Source: Bifidobacterium pseudocatenulatum DSM 20438 = JCM 1200 = LMG 10505 (GTDB taxonomy: Bacteria; Actinomycetota; Actinomycetes; Actinomycetales; Bifidobacteriaceae). Taken from it: a DNA stretch of 64,000 nucleotides. The stretch covers positions 1,674,001 through 1,738,000 of the forward strand of contig NZ_AP012330.1 in assembly GCF_001025215.1 (NCBI RefSeq). The letters run 5' to 3'. Under the pieces are notes generated by a model. That model was given only the letters and a program-made list of their open reading frames with translations, made no database searches and was not told the DNA's origin. Shown here piece by piece: positions 16,218 through 23,654 of this stretch (the stretch's first letter is position 1; every line of letters starts with the position of its first letter). The position numbers and the translations under genes were made by a program.

Positions 16218-17423
16218 TCAGCCACGCAGCTTGTCAACAAAATCGCCAAGACGACGCAACCCCTCACGCAACGCCTCGCGCGAGGCCGCATACGACAGTC
16301 GCACATGCGTGTCCGCGGTCGCCTCGCCGAAATCACGACCAGGCGTCAACGCAACATGCGCTTCCTTCAGCGCACGCTCACAGAACGTCCACGCGTCAAG
16401 ACCAGTGCTGGAAATATTGAAATACGCATAGAACGCGCCATTCGGCTCAACCTCCAACGGCAGACCGATCTCAGCCAATCCGTCGACCACAATGCGACGA
16501 CGCTCCAGCAACTCCTGACGACGTTCCTCGCACACGGCCAACGTTTCCGGAGTGAAGCACGCGAGCGCCGCATGCTGGGTGGGAGTATGCGCGCACAGGA
16601 AGAAGTTGGTGGCGAGATCGTCCATGGCTTCGAGCGCGCATTCAGGCACGACCATCCAACCCAGTCGCCAGCCGGTCATGCCGAAGAACTTGGAGAAGCT
16701 GGAGCATACGATGGCGTCCGGGTCGCAGGCGAGCACGGATTTCACGTCGGAGCCGTCCGGTTCGCGGTCGGCCAGGTCAAGGTAGGTTTCGTCGACGATA
16801 CGCCATGCGCCGCGTTCTTTCGCCAGGTCGCACACGGATTTCAGGGTGTCGAAGGCGATGGTGGTACCGGTCGGGTTCGACGGCGAGGTGATCATCACCG
16901 CTTTGGTGCGATCCGACCAGTATTCGTGGCACAGTTCCGGTGTGAGATGGAATCGGGTGGTCGCATTCGTCGGCACGTCCACGACTTTGCCGCCGAACGC
17001 GCGAACCAGTTCGCGATTGCACGGGTACGACGGGTCGGCGATCAGCACCTCGTCACCCTCGTTCACCGTCAATGCGGCGGCAAGCAGCAGTGCCGTGGAA
17101 CCTCCGGCCGTAATCGCGATACGTTTCGGATCGACGTCCACATGGTGGCGTTCCTTGTAGAAATCGGAAATCGCCTGACGCAATTCCGGCAAACCCATTG
17201 CGGCGGTATATGGCAATGGACGGCCATCATACTGTTCGCGCATCGCATCACGCACTGCGAGCGGAGCGCCGAAATCCGGCTCCCCCAAGCTCAACTTGAC
17301 CACATCGGTGCCTGCGGCGATCATCTCGTCGGCCATCGCACCAAACACCATGGCACGGAACGGATTAGCAATCTGGGCGCGGTGCGACATCTGCGGCAGC
17401 GCGCTGTTCTCAGCATTTCCCAT
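16218..17423 (-). CDS. Pyridoxal-phosphate-dependent aminotransferase (class I/II)
   Basis: The roughly 401-residue product is a fold-type I aminotransferase. Visible signatures are KLSLGEPDFGAP near the N-terminus, ITAGGSTALLLAA, ITSPSNPTGTT, IVDETYLDL, and the cofactor-lysine motif SSFSKFFGMTGWRLGW. It is most like aspartate/branched-substrate aminotransferases of the AspC/PatA type; the amino donor is not determined. A GTG at 17447 would add eight residues, but neither start has a strong ribosome site; the ATG is preferred. It is preceded on the same strand by vsr with a 150-bp gap. Confidence 0.9.
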   Translation of the reverse strand: MGNAENSALPQMSHRAQIANPFRAMVFGAMADEMIAAGTDVVKLSLGEPDFGAPLAVRDAMREQYDGRPLPYTAAMGLPELRQAISDFYKERHHVDVDPKRIAITAGGSTALLLAAALTVNEGDEVLIADPSYPCNRELVRAFGGKVVDVPTNATTRFHLTPELCHEYWSDRTKAVMITSPSNPTGTTIAFDTLKSVCDLAKERGAWRIVDETYLDLADREPDGSDVKSVLACDPDAIVCSSFSKFFGMTGWRLGWMVVPECALEAMDDLATNFFLCAHTPTQHAALACFTPETLAVCEERRQELLERRRIVVDGLAEIGLPLEVEPNGAFYAYFNISSTGLDAWTFCERALKEAHVALTPGRDFGEATADTHVRLSYAASREALREGLRRLGDFVDKLRG

Positions 17424-17590
17424 AGTTCGTTTGTATTCTTCAGACACGACAAATCACGCTGAATCACAAGCATCGTCTCACCGACGTTACATACCGTTTC
17501 GAAATCAAGAAAAACAAGAAATTAATCGAGCATACATCACGTATGTTCGGCAAGAATCACGCAATTGCAAGTAGATCGCATAAATGTCGA

Positions 17591-18073
17591 TCAAGCAGGT
17601 TGCGTGCCGACGATTTCATGATAAAGCCGTTCCAGCCGTTCCTCACGTACTTTTTTGGCGAGCTCGCATTCCCACACCACGATCACTTTCCAGCCCATCG
17701 TTTCAAGTTCGGCATGCTGCCTGACATCTCGTTCGTGGTTGCGCAGCAGTTTCGCACTCCAGAATTCCACATTCGATTTCGGCACGCGCGTGGCTTTCGG
17801 GCAGTTTTCATGCATATGCCAGAAGCAGCCATTGACGAACACCATCGTGCGGTATTTCGGCAACACCACGTCGGGATGTCCCGGATACCGCTTGTCGTTT
17901 TTGCGGAATCGCAGACCTTTCGAAAAAAGAAAACTGCGTACCATCATTTCAATGGATGTGTCTTTGCCTCGGATATGCGACATGATGTAGCTTCTCGTGC
18001 CACGCTCGTATTTCTCTTTTTTTGCGGATTTCCGAGGTTTTCCGGTCTTCTTAACGTGTTCCTGCGCTGCCAC
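17591..18073 (-). CDS. vsr: Very short patch repair endonuclease Vsr
   Basis: Vsr nicks DNA 5' of a T in a T:G mismatch that arises by deamination of 5-methylcytosine. The 160-residue product shows the family core: RSYIMSHIRGKDTSIEMMVRSFLFSKG, GHPDVVLPKYR with the catalytic Asp, VNGCFWHMH with the catalytic His, and VVWECEL. The start is a GTG and the N-terminal ~25 residues are Lys-rich. Vsr is normally encoded beside a cytosine-5 methyltransferase, but none is present within the window, so this is an orphan whose partner may lie elsewhere or be lost. Confidence 0.92.
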   Translation of the reverse strand: MAAQEHVKKTGKPRKSAKKEKYERGTRSYIMSHIRGKDTSIEMMVRSFLFSKGLRFRKNDKRYPGHPDVVLPKYRTMVFVNGCFWHMHENCPKATRVPKSNVEFWSAKLLRNHERDVRQHAELETMGWKVIVVWECELAKKVREERLERLYHEIVGTQPA

Positions 18074-18257
18074 AGCACACCATTATGGCAAGATCCGGCA
18101 AAATACGGCAAATCAGAAAAGCATCCGGACGAACGCGTGCAAGTGCGATATGGATCAACGCGCGTTGCGATCATGCATGGCGTACGCTGGAACTTGCAAC
18201 GCAGCAATATAAATGAATCAACACTATTCATGCAGTTTACGAAAGATGGGGTTTGAT

Positions 18258-19262
18258 ATGGCTCGTATTCGTGTCGCGATTCTCGGCGCAGGCCGGATCG
18301 CGCAACATATGGCTGACACGCTGGTGAAAATGGCCGAAGACGTTCGTTATGCGGATTTGGTGGAACCGTATGCTGTCGCCGCACGAAATGCGGTGCGTGC
18401 GGCCGATTTCGCCGCGAAATACGGTTTTCCAGTTTCATACGGTTCATATGAGGAACTTGTGGCCGATCCGAACGTGGACTTGGTGTACATCGCTACGCCG
18501 CACAATCTGCATGCGGAACAGGCGATATTGTGCATGAAAGCCGGCAAGGGTGTGCTGGTGGAGAAAGCATTCGGCGCGAATGCGGCACAGACCCGTGAGA
18601 TGTTAGCCGTTGCAAAAGAAACCGGCATGCTATGCGCGGAAGCGATTTGGACGCGATACATGCCGTCCCGCGCCATTATCGATAAGATTCTCGCCTCCGG
18701 TGCGATTGGTGAAATACAGGCGATCGATGCGAACCTGTGTTACCCCACCACCGCGAAGGCGCGAATCACTGATCCCGCGCTTGCCGGTGGCGCATTGTTG
18801 GATGTTGGCGTATATCCGATCAATTTCATCGACATGATCATGCATAATGCGCCGATCGCTCGCATTGAATCGTCGATGCGAGCGTACGAAACCGGCGTGG
18901 ATGCGCATAATTCCATGACGTTCTATTACGAGAACGGTGTGATGGCGACCGCGCAAAGTTCGATTCTGTGCCATAGCGACCGCACGGGATCCGTGTGGGG
19001 AACCGATGGTTATATGGTGTGCCAGAACATTAATAATGTTGAGGCGATTGACGTGTATGACGGCAATCATACGGTTGTTGCACATTACGATGTTCCCGCC
19101 CAGCTCACCGGCTACGAATACGAGGTGGCGGCCGCCGCACAGGCCGTAATCGACGGTCGCACCGAATGCGAGGAAATGCCCCACGCAGACACCCTGCGCA
19201 TCATGGAACTCATGGACTCCCTGCGCCGCGACTGGAACCTCACCTACCCCTTCGAACGTTAA
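18258..19262 (+). CDS. Gfo/Idh/MocA family oxidoreductase
   Basis: The 334-residue product begins with a Rossmann motif (VAILGAGRIAQHMA) and carries the NAD(P)-dependent Gfo/Idh/MocA layout: IATPHNLHAEQAILCMKAGKGVLVEKAF (the EKP-type motif reads EKA here), then the C-terminal half with GGALLDVGVYPINF. Members oxidise or reduce sugars, inositols and related compounds; the trans-dihydrodiol dehydrogenase branch is a close match in pattern. The ATG at 18258 is preceded by GATGGGG; upstream in-frame ATGs lack one. A hairpin terminator follows. Confidence 0.88.
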   Translation: MARIRVAILGAGRIAQHMADTLVKMAEDVRYADLVEPYAVAARNAVRAADFAAKYGFPVSYGSYEELVADPNVDLVYIATPHNLHAEQAILCMKAGKGVLVEKAFGANAAQTREMLAVAKETGMLCAEAIWTRYMPSRAIIDKILASGAIGEIQAIDANLCYPTTAKARITDPALAGGALLDVGVYPINFIDMIMHNAPIARIESSMRAYETGVDAHNSMTFYYENGVMATAQSSILCHSDRTGSVWGTDGYMVCQNINNVEAIDVYDGNHTVVAHYDVPAQLTGYEYEVAAAAQAVIDGRTECEEMPHADTLRIMELMDSLRRDWNLTYPFER

Positions 19263-19276
19263 GCTCCAATATTAGT

Positions 19277-19322
19277 TTCAGCGTCGGCGAATTGCGATTC
19301 CGTTCACACAGCCGACGCTGAA
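19277..19322 (+). terminator. Terminator after the oxidoreductase gene
   Basis: A 12-bp stem (19277-19288 with 19311-19322) around a 22-nt loop follows the stop by about 15 nt. It shares the nine-base core CAGCGTCGG with the hairpin at 2203-2242. Confidence 0.6.
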
Positions 19323-19376
19323 GCATTCATTGGCAGCACATATAATTTCTCCTTGCACTGGTTGAGGAGGAACATT

Positions 19377-21437
19377 ATGGGATTGCTGAGCAAGTTCATG
19401 AACGCGCTTATTGGAGAACCGCCCGTCTCCAAAACGGCGACTCAGCCCGGGCCCAAGCTTGCGCGGCAAAACGTTCCCAATCCCACGCAACAGCAGACGA
19501 CGCAACGCAAGTCCACTGTACAATCACGTCAAACGCAACAGCTTACGCAACCATCCCAATCATCACAGTTGGCGCGATCGTCATACCGCGCGCAAACACA
19601 AACCACAGCTCGCAATACTTCTGTCACAACGAATCGTTCGCGAGCGCAATCTCATGCCAATTCACAACCGGCTCAGAAACTTATGCCGCAACCAATGCTC
19701 CCTGCCGAGCAGATCGAACGGGCGCGAAATATCATCGGCAAAATCGAAAAGCATGAGTTAAGCGACGAGCAGATCAGCGCCATCGCCGGAGCGGGTCACA
19801 ATACGCTAGTGCTCGCAGGTGCGGGAACCGGCAAAACCACTACCATCGTCGGCTATATCGCATGGCTGCTGAACACAGGAACCGCCACTCCCGAAGAGAT
19901 TCTGGTGCTATCGTTCACCAAAGCTTCCGCCGACGAAATGTCGAGCCGCATCACGCAAAGCACCGGCAAAGTCATTCGCGCATGCACCTTCCATAGCCTC
20001 GGACTGGAAATCTGCCGTTCCTCCACCATTGCCAATCGTCCAATTATTGACGGGCACACGTCAAACAATGTGGTGCGTAACGCATTTGAATACCTGCTTG
20101 AACACAATGTTTCCTATCGTCTTCTGGCATTTAAACTTATGTCGCAACAGTTGCTTGATAAATATTCCACAGCTGCACGACTTGAGAATTTCCAGCTTCC
20201 AACAGACGATTATGCATTCAATCAATATCGTCAGAATCTTATCGATACCACACAAACTATTATTCAGCACATGCGATCAAACAATATTGACATTGCCGGA
20301 ATGCAAACCCTTAACGAACGTTATGGCGGTAAAAACATCGGTCGCAATCGTGAGATGCTGCAGCTCATAGAACCGCTTTATCATGCCTATATACAGAATT
20401 TCAAAACCAATAATGGCATTGATTTTCCGGGAATGATCGTTGACGCCATCAGTTGCGTCAATAATGGCTCGTACCGGCACCCATATAAATATGTGCTGAT
20501 TGACGAATATCAGGACATGTCACGACCGCGCTATGAATTAATTCGTGCGCTTCGCTTACAACATGATTTCTCACTATTCTGCGTTGGCGATGATTGGCAG
20601 TCGATTTATCGTTTTGCAGGCAGCGACATTCATCTCATTCTCGATTTCGACCGAATTTGGCGCGCCTGGGGTCCGACCTTCATGTTCCAGATCACCACCA
20701 CACGGCGCTTCCGTCAAAGCCTTATTGACGCAAGCGGAGCATTCGTGATGCGCGATACCAATCTGTATGTCAAACATCTCAATAATCCCAGCGATAAGAA
20801 GGATTATTCGTTGAAAGCACTTGGCGGACATACTGAGGAAGAACGATTCAATGTGATTGTCGAGCAGTTGCGCAAACTACCGAAAACCGCGTCCGTACTA
20901 CTGCTGGGCCGGTATCGCAGCGATATCAATCTCATGATTCGTTGCGATCAAGAAGGTCTGTTCTCCATCGACCAAAGCACTGGAAATATTCGTTTTCTCG
21001 AAAAACCGGATATGGATATTCGTTTCATGACCGCTCATGCGTCCAAAGGATTGCAACGCGACTTCGTATTTCTGCTCTGCTGTTCCGGCGGATTGAAAGG
21101 CTTTCCAAGCACGATTCCCGAAGAGCCGCTGCTTGGTCTGCTACTGCCGGAAGTGGAGCGATGCCCGCATGCGGAGGAACGGCGACTGTTTTACGTGGCG
21201 ATGACCCGATGCAAGAAGAAACTGTTCTTCATCGTGGATCAGACCCGTCCGTCGCGATTCATGTATGAACTGCATAGCAAGATCTGTCCGAACATTTTCC
21301 GAGGAGTCAAGCTTCCTCCGCAATGCCCGAATTGCGGCGAAGCCCTAAGCTTGCGGCACAATCGCAACGATCCGAACCGCTCATTCTACGGGTGCACCGG
21401 CTTCCCAAACTGCCGCTACACCCAACAAGCAAAATAA
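19377..21437 (+). CDS. HelD-like superfamily 1 DNA helicase with C-terminal zinc finger
   Basis: The 686-residue product has UvrD/Rep-type motifs: LAGAGTGKTTT (Walker A), LSFTKASADEM (Ia), LIDEYQDMS (II), GDDWQSIYRFAGSD (III/IV, the form typical of helicase IV), MTAHASKGLQRD (V) and RRLFYVAMTRCK (VI). The length is close to helicase IV of E. coli. A C-terminal topoisomerase-type zinc finger (CPNCG...CTGFPNC) follows. Residues ~20-110 are a low-complexity Gln/Thr/Ser/Asn linker. GAGGAGG precedes the ATG. The middle third (about 20000-20800) is visibly richer in A+T than neighbouring genes, which hints at transfer. It may act in DNA repair or defence with the damaged helicase gene downstream. 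Confidence 0.88.
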   Translation: MGLLSKFMNALIGEPPVSKTATQPGPKLARQNVPNPTQQQTTQRKSTVQSRQTQQLTQPSQSSQLARSSYRAQTQTTARNTSVTTNRSRAQSHANSQPAQKLMPQPMLPAEQIERARNIIGKIEKHELSDEQISAIAGAGHNTLVLAGAGTGKTTTIVGYIAWLLNTGTATPEEILVLSFTKASADEMSSRITQSTGKVIRACTFHSLGLEICRSSTIANRPIIDGHTSNNVVRNAFEYLLEHNVSYRLLAFKLMSQQLLDKYSTAARLENFQLPTDDYAFNQYRQNLIDTTQTIIQHMRSNNIDIAGMQTLNERYGGKNIGRNREMLQLIEPLYHAYIQNFKTNNGIDFPGMIVDAISCVNNGSYRHPYKYVLIDEYQDMSRPRYELIRALRLQHDFSLFCVGDDWQSIYRFAGSDIHLILDFDRIWRAWGPTFMFQITTTRRFRQSLIDASGAFVMRDTNLYVKHLNNPSDKKDYSLKALGGHTEEERFNVIVEQLRKLPKTASVLLLGRYRSDINLMIRCDQEGLFSIDQSTGNIRFLEKPDMDIRFMTAHASKGLQRDFVFLLCCSGGLKGFPSTIPEEPLLGLLLPEVERCPHAEERRLFYVAMTRCKKKLFFIVDQTRPSRFMYELHSKICPNIFRGVKLPPQCPNCGEALSLRHNRNDPNRSFYGCTGFPNCRYTQQAK

Positions 21438-21601
21438 GCGTGGCATACGTGATGTGAAAGTTTTTTCTTCCAAAGATCATTTCCAGCTCTTCGTCAATGT
21501 CTGCATGCCCTATACTGCTATTTTGTTTCAATCTTTTGGGCCTGGCGCGATCGCCCCCGTTGTATCCTGGATCTGATTTTCCGACAAGAGAGGAAGCCGC
21601 G

Positions 21602-21735
21602 ATGTCACGTAAGATCATCAATGTTGTGGGCGCGGCCATTATCAAAGATGGCGAAGTATTGTGCGCACGCCGTGGCGAAGGCAAGTCGCTGGCTGGATAT
21701 TGGGAGTTTCCCGGAGGCAAAATCGAACTTCACGA
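21602..21735 (+). pseudogene. Truncated NUDIX (MutT-like) domain
   Basis: A good GAGAGGAAG ribosome site and ATG begin a MutT-type sequence, VVGAAIIKDGEVLCARRG...GYWEFPGGKIE, which matches the 8-oxo-dGTP pyrophosphatase N-terminus up to the start of the NUDIX box. The box itself (REXXEE) is absent. After about 45 codons the frame hits TGATGA, and in another frame the sequence continues directly as the interior of an SF2 helicase. A deletion has therefore joined the two. Whether they were one fused gene or two neighbours cannot be told. Confidence 0.75.
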
Positions 21736-22009
21736 AAGCGCTTCGTTGCACCGATGATGAGCTTGGATTATTTTCCGGAACGAGTAAAAAGCATGATCGT
21801 AAATATGTGTTTGCCACTGTGCAAACCATGTCTCGTCCGGAAATTCTTGCACAATTCAGCAAAGATGATTTCGATTATATTTTGATCGACGAAGTTCACC
21901 ATGCCGCCGCAGATTCATATAAGAGAATTATCGATTATTTCACTCCTGATTTCATGCTTGGCATGACGGCAACGCCGGAACGTACTGATGGTGCGAATAT
22001 TTGTGACGT

Positions 22010-22126
22010 GCTCCCGCCACCTGACCGCTTCGCGGTCTGAGGGGGCTTCCTGCTCAAGGCTCCTAGCGGAGTCAGTGTCTACAGGCTATTCCCGTGCGCC
22101 CCACGGTTCTCGTAAGTTTTTTGTTA
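22010..22126 (-). ncRNA. Predicted omega (right-end) RNA of the IS element
   Basis: In characterised IS200/IS605 elements the 3' end of tnpB and the right end are transcribed as an RNA that guides TnpB, with the guide lying just beyond the element. This region is non-coding, has the terminal GACCGC/GCGGTC hairpin and another short stem, and follows the tnpB stop directly. The predicted guide would be the flanking bases running from about 22004 downward. This is inference from family, not from a matched model. Confidence 0.4.
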
Positions 22127-23245
22127 TCATTCCTGCACGAGTCGTCGTGTTTCGTGCATGATGTTGGTCGCGGCGTTCACGTCCCTGTCATGCCAGACCC
22201 CGCAATCGGGGCATGTCCATTCGCGGATATACAGGTTCTTCGTATCCTTATTGCGGTAGCCGCAATCGGAGCATAGTTGACTGGACGGGTAGAACCTGTC
22301 TACCGTGACCAGCTGCTTGCCTTGTCGTTCGAGCTTGTATGCGAGCATGGTGCGGAACATGCCGTACCCGTTGTCCATCGTGCTTTTGCCGAGTGCGAGG
22401 GATTGGCTCATGTCCTTCATGTCCAAGTCCTCCACGCCGACGCAATCATATCGGGCGGCGAGCCGGTTGGCCGTCTTGTGCAGGAAGTCGGCTCGCTGGT
22501 TCCTGACCTTGGCGGCGAGCTTGGCGATGCGCCGCTTCTGTTTCACCCAATTACCGGACCCCTTGACCATGTGGCTGAGTCTGCGTTGCTCGCGCATCAG
22601 CCGTGGCTCCATCTGCCGGTAGAAACGCGGGTAGTCGGCTTGTTCGCCGTCGCTGGACACGTACAGGCCGTGGGAGGCGTAATCCAATCCGACGATATGC
22701 ACGGGTCGGACGGGTTCGGGTGCTTGGGTCTCGTACTCGAACAGTATCGTCGCCGTGTATCCACCGCTCTTGAGATGTTCCACCGTGGCGCTTTTGAGCT
22801 TCCAGTCATCGGGAATCGTCTTGTGCTGGCGGGCGCGCATCACGCCCACTTTGGGAAGTTTGAGGTATCTGCCTCCTTCGATGAGTCGGATGTTGCGGTT
22901 GTTGTTGTTCGTCGTGTACCGCCATGCGCTGCGATGCTTCGCCTTGTATTTCGGGAAGCCCACATGCTTGGGGTCGCGGAAGAAATTGTTGTACGCCTTC
23001 GCCACGTTCAATTGGGCGTTGCATAGTGCGAGACTGTCCACTTCGCGTAGGAACGGATACTCGTCCTTGTACTGGGCGGGCGTGGGGTTGCATGACTTGC
23101 CGGTGCGATTGTACGTGTCGATGCGGGTTTCGAGCATGAGATTGTAGACGAGTCGCGCGCACCCTATCGTCCGGTCGATGAGACCGGCCTGGGCCTTGTC
23201 CGGGTAGATGCGGTACGTGACCGCGCAATGCCGTGTGACCTGCAT
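22127..23245 (-). CDS. tnpB: RNA-guided nuclease TnpB (OrfB) of the IS element
   Basis: The 372-residue product has the N-terminal helix-turn-helix OrfB region, a RuvC-like nuclease with Asp188 (GLDYAS), Glu272 (VEDLD) and Asp355 (HDRDVNAA), and a zinc finger of Cys325, Cys328, Cys345 and Cys348 (CSDCG, CPDCG). All catalytic residues are present and the length is normal for compact TnpB proteins. An AGGAGG ribosome site 6 nt before the ATG lies over the tnpA stop, so both are co-translated. TnpB proteins cut DNA next to a short motif equal to the element's target, which helps to keep the element in place after excision. Confidence 0.93.
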   Translation of the reverse strand: MQVTRHCAVTYRIYPDKAQAGLIDRTIGCARLVYNLMLETRIDTYNRTGKSCNPTPAQYKDEYPFLREVDSLALCNAQLNVAKAYNNFFRDPKHVGFPKYKAKHRSAWRYTTNNNNRNIRLIEGGRYLKLPKVGVMRARQHKTIPDDWKLKSATVEHLKSGGYTATILFEYETQAPEPVRPVHIVGLDYASHGLYVSSDGEQADYPRFYRQMEPRLMREQRRLSHMVKGSGNWVKQKRRIAKLAAKVRNQRADFLHKTANRLAARYDCVGVEDLDMKDMSQSLALGKSTMDNGYGMFRTMLAYKLERQGKQLVTVDRFYPSSQLCSDCGYRNKDTKNLYIREWTCPDCGVWHDRDVNAATNIMHETRRLVQE

Positions 23246-23255
23246 GACGCGCCTC

Positions 23256-23654
23256 CTACCTGCGTCCCTGATTCTCGATGTAGCGTCGTACCACTTCGAT
23301 GGGAGCGCCGCCCGTGGTCAGCAGGCAGAAGCTGCGGCTCCAGAAATACTCCTTCCACAGTTTCTGCCGAATCTGCGGAAACTCCTGCTTGAGCAGACGA
23401 CTCGACGCGCTCTTGTAAGCGTTGATGAACTTGCTCAACTCACTCTTCGGCTGGGCGCGGAACAATACATGCACGTGGTCCATGTCGTGGTTCCATTCCT
23501 CCACGGTTATCCCATACTTGGGTGCGATGTACTCGAATATCTCACGCGCACGCGCCGAAACGATATCGTCGAACACCTTGCGACGGTATTTCACGACGAG
23601 CACGAGATGATAATGCAACAGGAACACCGAATGATGATTCGACTCCAATTCCAT
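23256..23654 (-). CDS. tnpA: IS200-type Y1 transposase TnpA
   Basis: The 132-residue protein is a single-domain HUH endonuclease that moves the element as single-stranded DNA. The metal-binding pair His60 and His62 (DHVHVLF) and the catalytic Tyr125 (VRRYIENQ) are in place. The ATG at 23654 has AGGAGG five bases upstream; the GTG two codons earlier overlaps that site and is not preferred. It appears fully functional, so the element may still be mobile. Confidence 0.93.
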   Translation of the reverse strand: MELESNHHSVFLLHYHLVLVVKYRRKVFDDIVSARAREIFEYIAPKYGITVEEWNHDMDHVHVLFRAQPKSELSKFINAYKSASSRLLKQEFPQIRQKLWKEYFWSRSFCLLTTGGAPIEVVRRYIENQGRR

